Under the pieces are notes generated by a model, which saw nothing but the letters and a program-made list of their open reading frames with translations, searched no databases and had not been told where the DNA came from. From positions 1 through 64,000 of the forward strand of contig NZ_CP089594.1 of NCBI RefSeq assembly GCF_021249405.1: a DNA stretch of 64,000 bases, in the 5' to 3' direction. This document shows, one piece after another, positions 24,523 through 33,200 of this stretch. Both the position numbers and the translations under genes were made by a program. Source of the DNA: Halobacterium zhouii (lineage in GTDB: Archaea > Halobacteriota > Halobacteria > Halobacteriales > Halobacteriaceae). The first letter of the stretch is position 1, and each line of letters opens with the position of its first letter.

Positions 24523-24839
24523 CCGTTCGGCGTCGCCCCGCCCGTTTCCACCCACTCGGATACCGCTCATCACCCACTTCAGACCGACGTGGCGGCCAGC
24601 TCAGAACCGTTCTACGACTCGTTCACCTGAACCTCGTTGTGACTGTCGGGGCCGATAGAAACCAACTACTGCCGTGCTCGCCGGACTCAGCGTGACGGTA
24701 CGCGACCCATACTAAAACTGCCCGTGGACGTTGCGAGTGGTGTGAGACGACCAGGACCACTCCACCGGCAGTCGACGCCCCGGACGACCCGAAGCGGGAG
24801 ACAGCGGAGCCACCGCGCCGGCTCGGACTGCACGCACAG
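24523..24839. other. Intergenic region
   Basis: 317 bp with no convincing gene on either strand. A weak AT-rich patch (CATACTAAAACTG, about 24708-24720) could be the promoter of the following gene, which would then have a leader of roughly 100 nt. Confidence 0.35.
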
Positions 24840-26537
24840 ATGACGGCGACGCCGCCAGACGCCAGGGACGCCATCGTCCTCGGCATGGACGGCGTCCCGT
24901 GGCCGCTCGTCGACAGGTGGATCGACGCCGGACACCTCGAGCACTTCGCGCGCCTCCGTTCGGCGGGCGCGTCGGCCCCGCTGGAGAGCACGACGCCGCC
25001 GACCACGTCGCTCGCGTGGCCGTCTATCGCCACCGGCGTCCGCCCGGACAAACACGGCATCTACTGGTTCCAGTCACTCGGCGCCGACCACACGCACACC
25101 ACGCACACCAGCGCCGACGTCGAGCAGCCCCCTATCTGGGACATCGCGTCCCCCTCGGTCGTCGGCAACGTCCCGATGACGTACCCTGCGACCGAGTTCG
25201 ATGGTGGCTCAACCGAGCGAAGCGAGTCCGACGGCGCGCTCGTCTCCGGAATGATGGCCCCGGGCGTCGACGCCGACGGGTTCACGCACCCGCCGTCGCT
25301 CGCGGACCACATCCAGGAACAGATTCCGTCCTACCGGGTCGGCCTCAACTGGAGCAAGTACCAGGACGACCCCGACGCGCTTGTCGACGAGGTCGACGCG
25401 CTGGTCGACGCCCGCGCCGAACTCGCGCGCACGCTCCTGGCGCGGGACTGGCGGCTGTTCTTCTTCGTGTTCACCGCGCCCGACCGCCTCCAGCACCTCG
25501 TTTGGGACGAGGACATCCTGCTCGAGCACTACGAGCGACTGGACGCCGCGCTCGGCGAGATGATGGACGCCGCCGAGGAGCGCGACGCCAACCTGTTCGT
25601 CGTCTCCGACCACGGATTCGGGCCGGTGTCGGGCGCCGTCAGCGGCAACGCCGTTCTCGAGCAGGCCGGCCATCTCGTGCGGAAGGCGGACGACGGTAGC
25701 ACGCGGACGCTCCTCGACCGCCTCGGCGTCACCAAGGACACCGTCTCGTCGCTGCTCGCGCGCGCAGGAATGGACGAGAACGACCTCGTCGGCCGCCTGC
25801 CGAAGCCGCTGGTCGACGCCGTCGCGAGCACCATCCCCGGCGAGCACGCCATCTACGACGTCGACTACTCGGAGACGGCGGCGTTCTTCCACGGCGCCGG
25901 GAACCTCTACGTGAACGACACCGAGCGCTTCGACCCCGGCGTCGTCGACCCCGACGACGTCGACGACTTCAAGCGCGAACTGGTCGAGCTGTTCGCGACG
26001 CTCACCGACCCCGAGACCGGCGAGCCCGTCCTCCGCGTCGACGACGGCGACGAACTGTTCCCGACGGACCCGGACTCCCCGGACCTCGTCGTCACCGGAA
26101 TCGGCGAACACGTGATCAACACCGGCCTCACCGACGACGTGTTCCTGCGGGAGACTTCGAAGGTCGCGGACCACCGCCCCGAGGGCGTCTTCTTCGCGTG
26201 GGGCCCGGACGTCGAGGCTGGCGCGGCCCCCGAGGACGCGTCCGTGTTCGACGTGACGCCGACGGTGCTGCACGCGCTCGGCGATGCGGTCCCCGAGAAC
26301 GCCGACGGGCGCGTCCTCGCGGAGATATTCGACCCGATGTCGGCGGCCGCCGGCCGCTCGGTCGAGACCCGCGAGTACAGACAGGACGACGACCCAGTCG
26401 CGGTCGACGAGGACGCGGCTGACTACGAGGACGGAGACGCCGAGCGTGACGGTGACGACGGGACGGATGGGGACGAGACGGACGAGAACATGGACGACGT
26501 CGAGGACCGACTGCGCGGCCTCGGCTACATCGACTGA
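24840..26537 (+). CDS. Alkaline phosphatase superfamily protein (type I phosphodiesterase/nucleotide pyrophosphatase-like)
   Basis: This 565-aa protein starts AIVLGMDGVPW, whose Asp (about 17) binds metal, and continues STTPPTTSLAWPSIATGVRP, where a Thr is the predicted nucleophile. VVSDHGFGP (about 257) supplies further metal ligands, and FTAPDRLQHLVWDED (about 210) fits the same family. A short STERSESDG stretch (about residue 124) looks like an inserted GAGCGAAGCGAG-type sequence. The last 60 residues are very acidic. Such proteins occur in haloarchaeal glycosylation and sulfate/phosphate-transfer loci. No signal peptide is seen, so it is probably cytoplasmic. Confidence 0.85.
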   Translation: MTATPPDARDAIVLGMDGVPWPLVDRWIDAGHLEHFARLRSAGASAPLESTTPPTTSLAWPSIATGVRPDKHGIYWFQSLGADHTHTTHTSADVEQPPIWDIASPSVVGNVPMTYPATEFDGGSTERSESDGALVSGMMAPGVDADGFTHPPSLADHIQEQIPSYRVGLNWSKYQDDPDALVDEVDALVDARAELARTLLARDWRLFFFVFTAPDRLQHLVWDEDILLEHYERLDAALGEMMDAAEERDANLFVVSDHGFGPVSGAVSGNAVLEQAGHLVRKADDGSTRTLLDRLGVTKDTVSSLLARAGMDENDLVGRLPKPLVDAVASTIPGEHAIYDVDYSETAAFFHGAGNLYVNDTERFDPGVVDPDDVDDFKRELVELFATLTDPETGEPVLRVDDGDELFPTDPDSPDLVVTGIGEHVINTGLTDDVFLRETSKVADHRPEGVFFAWGPDVEAGAAPEDASVFDVTPTVLHALGDAVPENADGRVLAEIFDPMSAAAGRSVETREYRQDDDPVAVDEDAADYEDGDAERDGDDGTDGDETDENMDDVEDRLRGLGYID

Positions 26538-26555
26538 ACGGCGCCCTCGCGGCTG

Positions 26556-26572
26556 TTTTTCGGCGCTATTTT
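26556..26572 (+). terminator. T-rich putative terminator
   Basis: Two T runs (TTTTT at 26556-26560 and TTTT at 26569-26572) shortly after the stop at 26537. This fits archaeal oligo-T termination. Confidence 0.45.
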
Positions 26573-26734
26573 CCCCGGATTTGGTCGCCCCGATGTCCGT
26601 GAGCGACGACGCTGGGCCGTTCCACGGCGCCGAACCGACCACCAGAAGTTGCCACCCTCCTCCGTGTGAACGGGACGGAATCACGAACAGGTCAGCTTGT
26701 TCTCGTTAAGATATCGAAAAACAGCCGCTGTCGG

Positions 26735-26884
26735 TCAGTCGCTCGGAGAAAATCTGTCCCGGCCGACCACGTCCGCACCAGAACGCGGCCGGTGGCAGGT
26801 GGGACAGAGGGGTGAGCCGGGCCGGGTGTGCTCACGGGGGGTGGAGTGGTGGGTAGTTCGATGCGACGTGCTGGTGGCGTCCAT
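26735..26884 (-). CDS. Candidate 49-aa protein with a CxxC knuckle
   Basis: A minus-strand open frame from ATG 26884 to TGA 26735. It contains SPLCPTCHRPRSGADVV and is His/Thr-rich at the N-terminus. Third positions are GC-rich. GTAACAAAG at 26931-26939 lies 55 nt upstream in the right orientation. It could be one of the many small haloarchaeal zinc-binding proteins, but the single CPTC and the lack of a known match keep this tentative. Confidence 0.3.
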   Translation of the reverse strand: MDATSTSHRTTHHSTPREHTRPGSPLCPTCHRPRSGADVVGRDRFSPSD

Positions 26885-26930
26885 GCCCGGAGGCTGTCTG
26901 CCACCATCTACTTGTGACGACCTCTCCCCC

Positions 26931-26939
26931 CTTTGTTAC
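26931..26939 (-). promoter_or_regulatory. GTAACAAAG promoter-position element (minus strand)
   Basis: One-base variant of ATAACAAAG in a gap with no recognised long gene; it faces the 49-aa frame at 26735-26884. Confidence 0.35.
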
Positions 26940-27014
26940 ACACCTGCTTACCGTTCTCACACGAACGCTGCCAGAGTATACACTGACTACCAGCCCGAGT
27001 TCCACTGCCCAGCG

Positions 27015-27092
27015 CTGCCGACCGGCTGGTCGACTACCTGCTGCCGACCGGCTGGTCGCTAACCTGCTACCGATTAGTTGGTCGATCGCTGC
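27015..27092. repeat. 26-bp tandem repeat, three units
   Basis: Units begin at 27015, 27041 and 27067. The first two share GCTGCCGACCGGCTGGTCG and the third is diverged. They lie 44-121 bp beyond the stop of the GalE-like gene. The rest of 26885-27135 has no convincing gene. Confidence 0.65.
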
Positions 27093-27135
27093 TGACCGAC
27101 ACCTGCAAGAACAGTCGTCGCGCTCCGCCGCCCGC

Positions 27136-28080
27136 TCAGGCGCGCGGCTCGACTCGCGACTCGATGAGGTCCCGGAGCCCCTCGTCGAAGGCCACCTCGG
27201 CCTCGAACCCGAGTTCCTCGCTTGCCTTCGTCGTGTCCGCGACGTTGTGCTCGATGTCACCGTCCCGAGCGTCCGTGTGCACGACGTCCACGCGGTCACC
27301 CGTGAGCGCCTGCACGTCGTTCGCGAGTCCGGCCACACTCACGCTCTCTCCCGTGCCGACGTTGAACGCCTCGCCGACTGCGTCTGTCGTCGCCGCCGCG
27401 AGATTCGCGCGCACCACGTCGCGAACGTGGACGAAATCCCGGGTCTGGCTACCCGACCCGTGCACGGTCAACGACTCCCCGGCCGCCGCCTGCTCTAAGA
27501 ACGCCGCGATGACGCCCGCGTACTCGCCGCCCGTCTGCCGCGGCCCGTAGATGTTGAAGTACCGGAGCGCCACCGTCTCGACGCCGTAGAGGTCACACGC
27601 CGCGCGCACGTACTGGTCAGCCGCCAGCTTATCGATGCCGTACGGTGACACCGGCTCGGTCGGATGCTCCTCGTCGAGAGGCAGGTACTCCGGGTCGCCG
27701 TACACCGCCGTCGAGGACGCGAACACGAACCGCGCGTCCTCACGGCGCGCGCACTCCAGGAGGTCCACGACCGCGGCGTGGTTCACACGGGTACACGCAG
27801 AGGGTTTCGCGATCGACTCCGGCACGCTCACCATCGCCGCCTCGTGGAAAATCAGGTCGACGCCGTCGGTCGCCGCCTGCAGCGTCTCCGGGTTCCTGAT
27901 ATCGCCCTCGACGACCGTCGCCGCCGCGGGCACGTTCTCCCGGCTACCGTTCGAGAAGTCGTCGAGCACGCGAACCGTGTTCTCGCCGACCAGCGCGTCC
28001 GCGAGGTGGCTCCCCACGAACCCGCCGCCGCCCGTCACGAGAACCGTCTGGTCGCTGATCGTCGTCTCCGGGGTGTTCAT
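27136..28080 (-). CDS. NAD-dependent sugar epimerase/dehydratase (GalE-like)
   Basis: This 314-aa extended short-chain dehydrogenase has the NAD-binding loop VTGGGGFVGSH (residues 15-25). Its catalytic residues are in ASSTAVYGD (Ser/Thr 123-124) and SPYGIDK (Tyr147, Lys151), followed by LRYFNIYGPRQ. It probably interconverts UDP-hexoses or UDP-HexNAc (4-epimerase), feeding surface glycan synthesis. Specificity cannot be read from the sequence. ATAACAAAG lies 34 nt before the ATG, linking it to the glmU- and glmM-type promoters. Confidence 0.9.
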   Translation of the reverse strand: MNTPETTISDQTVLVTGGGGFVGSHLADALVGENTVRVLDDFSNGSRENVPAAATVVEGDIRNPETLQAATDGVDLIFHEAAMVSVPESIAKPSACTRVNHAAVVDLLECARREDARFVFASSTAVYGDPEYLPLDEEHPTEPVSPYGIDKLAADQYVRAACDLYGVETVALRYFNIYGPRQTGGEYAGVIAAFLEQAAAGESLTVHGSGSQTRDFVHVRDVVRANLAAATTDAVGEAFNVGTGESVSVAGLANDVQALTGDRVDVVHTDARDGDIEHNVADTTKASEELGFEAEVAFDEGLRDLIESRVEPRA

Positions 28081-28105
28081 CGTTCCCCGAGGGTGCCGGC
28101 AGGCG

Positions 28106-28114
28106 CTTTGTTAT
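28106..28114 (-). promoter_or_regulatory. ATAACAAAG promoter-position element (minus strand)
   Basis: Exact ATAACAAAG. Its first base is 34 nt before the epimerase ATG at 28080. Confidence 0.6.
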
Positions 28115-28173
28115 GCGTCGATTTCGGCGACGAAACTCAACTGTTAACTGGCGCCCCTTCGACCGCTCCCACG

Positions 28174-29208
28174 ATGATATTCGGTGGTCTGCTCCCGGAC
28201 TCGCCCGCCGTCAACGTGCTCGTCATCGCCGCCGCAACGGCCCTCATCTGGTTCGGCAGCGGCTGGCTCGAGGAGTCCGCCGACCACCTCTCCTCGCACT
28301 ACGGCCTCCCCGCCGTCGTGCAGGGCTCTATCGTTGTCGCGGTCGGGTCGAGTTTCCCGGAACTCGCGAGCGTCGTGCTGACGGCCGCCGCCGGCACGTT
28401 CAACATGGGCGTCGGCGCCATCGTCGGCTCCGCCATCTTCAACATCCTCGTTATCCCCGCGCTCGCCGGCGTCGCCTCGGACGGCCACCTCGAGACCAAC
28501 CGCACCATCGTGTACAAGGAAGCCCAGTTCTACATGATTGCGGTCTCCACGCTCGTCGTCACGTTCGCGCTCGCCGTCATCTACGCACCAGTCCCCGACG
28601 GCCCCGCGCTCGCCGGCCAGCTCACGCGCCCCCTCGCCGCTATCCCCCTCCTCCTCTACGGTCTCTACCTGTTCATCCAGTACCAAGACGTCGGCGACCA
28701 CGATGCCGACAGCCCCGACGACGTTCCCGTCGCTCGCGAGTGGGGACGCCTGGTGGTCGGCCTGGCGGTCATCCTCGTCGCCGTCGAACTCCTCGTCACC
28801 AGCGTCGAGTCACTCCGCCACACGTTCGGAATCCCGGAGTTCCTCGCCGGCGTCACCATCATCGCCGCGGCGACCAGTCTCCCGGACACGCTGGTGAGCG
28901 TGCGCTCGGCGAAGGCCGGCAAGGGCGTCACGAGTCTCGGCAACGTCCTCGGGTCGAACACCTTCGATCTGCTCGTTGCCATCCCTCTCGGCGTGCTCAT
29001 CGTCGGCACCGCTCCCGTGGACTTCGCCGTCGCCGTCCCGATGTTCGGCGTGCTCACGCTCGCCACCGTCCTTCTGTTCACGTTCCTGCGCACCGACCTC
29101 TCGGTCACCGGCCTCGAGGCCGCGACGCTCCTGTTGGCCTACGGCCTGTTCGTCGCGTGGATCGTCGCCGAAACCGTCGGCGCAACCAGTCTCATCAAGG
29201 GCGCCTAG
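28174..29208 (+). CDS. Sodium/calcium exchanger family protein (CaCA)
   Basis: This 344-aa membrane protein has two inverted halves of about five helices each. Alpha-1 repeat: GSSFPELAS (residues 58-66) and GSAIFNILVIP (85-95). Alpha-2 repeat: AATSLPDTLVS (about 234-244) and LGSNTFDLLVAIP. The acidic residues in these repeats coordinate Ca2+ or Na+ in the CaCA family. An acidic loop (GDHDADSPDD) separates the halves. The ATG at 28174 gives a start just before the first helix; an upstream in-frame extension would run through the opposite-strand gene. The exported ion is likely calcium. Confidence 0.9.
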   Translation: MIFGGLLPDSPAVNVLVIAAATALIWFGSGWLEESADHLSSHYGLPAVVQGSIVVAVGSSFPELASVVLTAAAGTFNMGVGAIVGSAIFNILVIPALAGVASDGHLETNRTIVYKEAQFYMIAVSTLVVTFALAVIYAPVPDGPALAGQLTRPLAAIPLLLYGLYLFIQYQDVGDHDADSPDDVPVAREWGRLVVGLAVILVAVELLVTSVESLRHTFGIPEFLAGVTIIAAATSLPDTLVSVRSAKAGKGVTSLGNVLGSNTFDLLVAIPLGVLIVGTAPVDFAVAVPMFGVLTLATVLLFTFLRTDLSVTGLEAATLLLAYGLFVAWIVAETVGATSLIKGA

Positions 29209-29685
29209 CCTCGCGCTACACCAGACGGCGGTGTGGGCAAGAACTCTTCCTGGCGCGACGCGATTCGTTCTTTCGTTCGTCGACCCTCAGGGGTTGAGCG
29301 GTTACTGATGGTCGAGGAAAGATGGACGTGCAGACGGACGAAAGACCCCGTGAGTGCCCCGAATCGGGCATGGTTACAGACGAACCCTGGATGGGTTGAA
29401 GCCCGTACACGGATATGCTGTTCGCGCTCGGGGGCGAGTGGCTGTTCGAACATTCCGGGTCCGCTGGTCGCGTCCCGGCAGCACAATGGGCCGCCCAGAA
29501 ATCGTCGTAGTCGGGATGGGAGAGCCTTCAAATACGCACCCAGGGCCTCGACGTTGGGCAGCGTGATCGCCTGACTGCGGCCAGTCGGTCTGCCGTTGCT
29601 TCGCGCTCGTCGCCGTCGGCGCTGCTAGGTCGGGAGTTCGCGCCGAAAAATGGTTCGGCAGGATAAGTTACGCGCGAACGACCAG
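29209..29685. other. Intergenic region without recognised gene
   Basis: 477 bp. Open frames on both strands are short, lack motifs and have ordinary-looking but unconvincing composition. One short plus-strand frame (29415-29510, beginning MLFALGGEWLFEH) could be a gene remnant. No repeat or strong promoter was seen. Confidence 0.35.
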
Positions 29686-29964
29686 TCAGGAGCTGACCGT
29701 GGTCGTTCCGTTCTTAGTGGTCGTCTCGTTACCTGTGCCGCCAGTTGTCGTCATTTCACTGTTCTCGGTCGTCGTGCCGTTTTCAGTCATCTCCTCGGTG
29801 GTCGTCATGCCGTCTTCGGCCGTCGTGTTACCGCCGACGCCACCGTCTGTGATTGGAGCCGTGTCTCCGCCACCGTTCCCGCCCGGGCCGCTACAGCCAG
29901 CCACGAGCAGGAGGACGGCGACCATGACTGCCGCGACCGGTTTCCGCGATGGTTTCCAGTTCAT
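29686..29964 (-). CDS. Small Thr/Gly/Asn-rich lipoprotein
   Basis: This 92-aa protein has a lipoprotein signal: basic MNWKPSRKP, a hydrophobic run, then the lipobox LLVAGC with Cys at about residue 24. The mature part is low-complexity (Gly, then Thr/Glu/Asn such as NGTTTENSEMTTT) with several NxT sequons, so it is probably a glycosylated surface stalk. The ATG at 29964 is chosen because it starts the signal peptide. A minus-strand TATA-like ATTTAAAG (30066-30073) would give a leader of about 75 nt. The function is unknown. Confidence 0.75.
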   Translation of the reverse strand: MNWKPSRKPVAAVMVAVLLLVAGCSGPGGNGGGDTAPITDGGVGGNTTAEDGMTTTEEMTENGTTTENSEMTTTGGTGNETTTKNGTTTVSS

Positions 29965-30194
29965 GTCTGCATCTGTCCCTGGGACCGGAGGGACGGTAAA
30001 ACGGGGAAGTCGTTTCGCTCGTTTCGAGGAAAGCGTCCTGTGTTCCGACTGTTCCACGCGTTTCACTTTAAATGGGGGATACAACCCAGAAGTGTTGCGT
30101 CTCGGGCAGAAATAATAACCAGTCGGGCACTCGTATCCACACAGTGAGAGCCGATGCGAACTGAGCCGTCCGCCGACAGTCGGTTCTCGCCACT

Positions 30195-31922
30195 ATGAAC
30201 AGACGCGCATGTCTCCTCGTTTGTCTCGTCGTCGGCAGCGTTGTGGCCGGAGTACCCAATGTGACCACGGCGAGACCGCCGGACGTTGAGAGCTTTGAGT
30301 ACGCTGGCGACGCCGCTGTCCCCGACGGACGTGACTCGCTGTCGCTGTGGCGCTCTGAATCCCACCAGTTCGAGACTACGATATCCACCGCGGAGACGGA
30401 GAGCGACGCTCGGCTCTGTCTCGTTGCCGAGTCGGCGACGGAGAACGTGACCCGGGAACTCGCTTGCCGGGCTGCCGACATCCCGGCGAACGGCACAACG
30501 ACGGTCACCATCGACGTGGCGGAGTGGCCGTCGGCCCTCACCGGCGAACAGGAGGTCCGCGTCGAACTCCAGTCCTCGAACGACTCTGCGGTCGTCTCGC
30601 GGGGGTCGCTTTCAGCCACTGTCATCGAGAAGGGCGGCGACTTGGACGGCGACAGCCTGACGAACGAACGCGAGGTCGACGCGGGCACCGACCTCCGGAC
30701 CGCTGACACCGACGGCGACGGCCTGGAGGACGGCATCGAATTGGAGACGTACGACACGTCGCCCACGAACAACGATACTGACGGCGACGGTCTGAACGAC
30801 AGCGCGGAGATAAACCAGTACAACACCGACCCGACGAAGCTAGACACCGACGGGGACGGCCTGGCCGACCCGCGGGAGCTAGCGCTGGAGACCAATCCGA
30901 ACAAGCAGGACACCGACAGCGACGGACTAGGCGACAGCGCCGAGGTGAACACGTACCAGACGAACGCGTCGAACCCCGACACCGACGGCGACGGTCTGAA
31001 CGACGGCGCGGAGATAAACCAGCACAACACCGACCCCACTGACCGGGACACGGACGGCGACGGCCTGACCGACAGCCTCGAAGTGAACACGTACGGAACA
31101 GACCCCCTAAAGATCGACTCGGACGGCGACGGCCTAGAGGACGGCACAGAAGTCGAGGAGTACGGCACCGACCCGACCGAACAGGACACCGACAGCGACG
31201 GCCTGGAGGACGGCACGGAGGTGAACAGGTACGGGACGAGCCCCACGGACCCCGACAGCGATAGCGACGGCCTCGACGACGGCCCAGAAGTGAAGCGGTA
31301 CGACACCGATCCGACGAATCCTGACACCGACGGCGATGGCCAGAGCGACCTGGCGGAAGTGCGCGCGAAGTGGTCGAACGCCCTTCCGACGTGGACGTTC
31401 GGACTGGTCGGCGCGTTCGCGGTCGTCGCCCTCTGCGGTGCGGTCGCGTCTCGGACCGGCTACGTCTCGTTCGGCGTCCTCCGGCGCGCGAGTCGGTGGT
31501 CGCACACCGGGAACAGAGCGGCGGGCGCTGACGGCGGGCGGAACGGCAGTGGAGCGGACGCCGAACTGCTCGAAGAAGCCTCGACAGTGGGAGCGAACGA
31601 CGCGACCGGAGCCGACGCCACCTCCGAATCGGAGCCGGCGGGTGCGGAGATTACCGACCACGACGACGTGCCCCCGGAATTCCTCGCGAACGACGAGCGG
31701 GTGTTCCGCCTCCTCGACGAGCACGACGGCCGGATGCAGCAGACAGCCATCGTTGAGGAGACCGGCTGGTCGAAGGCCAAGACCAGCCGGGTGCTCTCAA
31801 CGATGGACGACGACAGACAGGTGATGAAGATCGAACTCGGGCGCGGGAACATCGTCGCGCGTCCCGACGACCTCCCGCCGGGCGTCGAATCCTCGCGCGA
31901 GGAGTCGCCGGACGACGAGTGA
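30195..31922 (+). CDS. Calcium-binding-repeat surface protein with transmembrane helix and cytoplasmic winged helix
   Basis: This 575-aa protein has a signal peptide (1 to about 19: MNRRACLLVCLVVGSVVAG). A beta-rich domain (about 30-150) follows. Eleven thrombospondin-type-3-like repeats come next (about 150-385, consensus DTDGDGLxDxxEvnxYgTdP). One membrane helix follows (TWTFGLVGAFAVVALCGAV, about 395-413). The C-terminal side is an acidic linker and a winged helix at about 495-562 (FLANDERVFRLLDEHDGRM, AIVEETGWSKAKTSRVLSTM). The repeats are Ca2+-binding in known TSP3 proteins. The topology puts Ca-repeats outside and the DNA-binding domain inside, suggesting a one-piece membrane sensor/regulator. 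It stands alone, convergent with nothing. Confidence 0.85.
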   Translation: MNRRACLLVCLVVGSVVAGVPNVTTARPPDVESFEYAGDAAVPDGRDSLSLWRSESHQFETTISTAETESDARLCLVAESATENVTRELACRAADIPANGTTTVTIDVAEWPSALTGEQEVRVELQSSNDSAVVSRGSLSATVIEKGGDLDGDSLTNEREVDAGTDLRTADTDGDGLEDGIELETYDTSPTNNDTDGDGLNDSAEINQYNTDPTKLDTDGDGLADPRELALETNPNKQDTDSDGLGDSAEVNTYQTNASNPDTDGDGLNDGAEINQHNTDPTDRDTDGDGLTDSLEVNTYGTDPLKIDSDGDGLEDGTEVEEYGTDPTEQDTDSDGLEDGTEVNRYGTSPTDPDSDSDGLDDGPEVKRYDTDPTNPDTDGDGQSDLAEVRAKWSNALPTWTFGLVGAFAVVALCGAVASRTGYVSFGVLRRASRWSHTGNRAAGADGGRNGSGADAELLEEASTVGANDATGADATSESEPAGAEITDHDDVPPEFLANDERVFRLLDEHDGRMQQTAIVEETGWSKAKTSRVLSTMDDDRQVMKIELGRGNIVARPDDLPPGVESSREESPDDE

Positions 31923-32545
31923 ACGCCAGGACCCATCGACGAGGGAGCACCTCGATACGAACGGGGAGTGAAACGACCTGTGAGCAAGCGGAGGGCGGCA
32001 GCGGCGAGCGGGGCGAGCCGTCTGCGCTTCATTTAGTCTGAGAGGCGCCGCATGCACGGAGTGATATCCCTCGTTCCGATATGGAACGATATCCTCCACC
32101 AGAGGGCGTGAGAGGGTTTGGATCCGACTGCTCGGAAGCGTCGGTCACGAGGATCGCTCGCTCGGCTCTCGGTGGACCGCGGCACTATCACGAGTGCGCC
32201 CGCTCCGTGGTGTGTCATCGTTGTCCGGATTCCAGGGACAGCTCTCACTCCAAGATCGTTGACATACGTTTCGAGTTGTTCCGTGCTAAATCGTTCCTCG
32301 AAAGTCAGGTACAGGTGACGTGCGTCCCCCGAAGTCCTTCCCACTGAGGCTGTCTGGAGCTTGCGAAATCCGGAGTCTGTACTCGATCCGGAGTTCAAGC
32401 GAACTGATCTCAATCTACCCCTCATCGAATGTCACCGTGAGGGGGTTCGAGAGCGGTGAGAAGCCGACGGCCGTACTGCGGTCCTTCTCTTAGCCCCGAC
32501 GAATGAGACAGTGACATACAAGTACGTCCCGAAGAGATACGAACC
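31923..32545. other. Intergenic region with a possible degraded gene
   Basis: 623 bp. The minus strand holds a 130-codon open frame (32033-32425) with a protein-like middle (YLTFEERFSTEQLETYVNDLG) but Arg-rich ends and unusually AT-containing third positions, so it is at best a remnant. A strong inverted repeat lies at 32071-32087. The AT-containing style continues into the RHH gene that follows. Confidence 0.4.
32071..32087. promoter_or_regulatory. Inverted repeat CGTTCC-GATAT-GGAACG
   Basis: A perfect 6+6 inverted repeat with a 5-bp spacer, flanked by GATATC (32062-32067) and ATATC (32088-32092). Operator-like, 460 bp upstream of the RHH gene and about 150 bp after the Ca-repeat/HTH gene. 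The binding protein is unknown. Confidence 0.4.
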
Positions 32546-33091
32546 ATGCCTGCAGACCGAGTGACGGTCTCTCTTGATGATGACTCGCGGTCCGCGCTCG
32601 AGCAACTCACCGAGCAAACGGAGGGGAGTCGAAGCGAGGTGGTCCGCGAGGCGATTTCGTTCTACACGGCGAACTTCGAGTCTGCGAAGGCGAGCAACAG
32701 CGACGACCTACAGACCTACTATCAGATGCTGACGACAGGCGAACACATTTTGCTAGACGTCGACCTGCTTCATGCGTTCCTGAACCGTGTGGACGACGGT
32801 GACCAGCACGACTCCGAGTTCCTCGAGACGGTCGATCGGGTCGCCCACTACCACACTCAGGAGTACGCGAAACGGTTCGATTCGCTGGGTGAGCTTCTCA
32901 ACTGGCTCTCGTTCTGTGGTTTTCTGACGGCCCGAAAGATGGAGGGGGACAGTTACCAGGTTGTATTCCCATCCGAATCGGTGCGCTGGTTCATGATGCG
33001 GTTCATTCAGGGGAGTATCGAGGATCTCCCCTTCGAGGTAGAGATCGAGGAGAGCGTGTCGAAGGTGTTGTTGACCGAGTGTGAAGACTGA
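32546..33091 (+). CDS. Ribbon-helix-helix (CopG-like) regulator with C-terminal domain
   Basis: This 181-aa protein opens with an RHH fold: RVTVSLDDDSRSALEQLTEQ then SRSEVVREAISFY (residues 5-43). The remaining 135 residues form an alpha-rich domain (LQTYYQMLTTGEHILLDVDL, SLGELLNWLSFCGFLTAR) with no recognised ligand site. Similar long RHH proteins occur in haloarchaea; the C-terminal domain may sense a ligand. It precedes the Nramp-HyuA-HyuB operon by 110 bp on the same strand, so local control of that operon is the simplest guess. Confidence 0.8.
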   Translation: MPADRVTVSLDDDSRSALEQLTEQTEGSRSEVVREAISFYTANFESAKASNSDDLQTYYQMLTTGEHILLDVDLLHAFLNRVDDGDQHDSEFLETVDRVAHYHTQEYAKRFDSLGELLNWLSFCGFLTARKMEGDSYQVVFPSESVRWFMMRFIQGSIEDLPFEVEIEESVSKVLLTECED

Positions 33092-33200
33092 GTTGCAACT
33101 CGCTGGTTTTCATATCTCTGATGTGGCTGGTGCGTACAGTTCTTAACAACTCTTTTTCTCGATGAAAGCCACTGTGGTAAACGATATAACGCAAATAACA

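Noticed and set aside
29205..29531. 108-codon minus-strand frame, considered as a transposase remnant
   Set aside because: No transposase motif, no terminal inverted repeats and no target duplication were visible.
32033..32425. 130-codon minus-strand frame as an intact gene
   Set aside because: Only the middle looks protein-like; the ends are Arg-rich and contain the palindrome. Kept only as a possible remnant.
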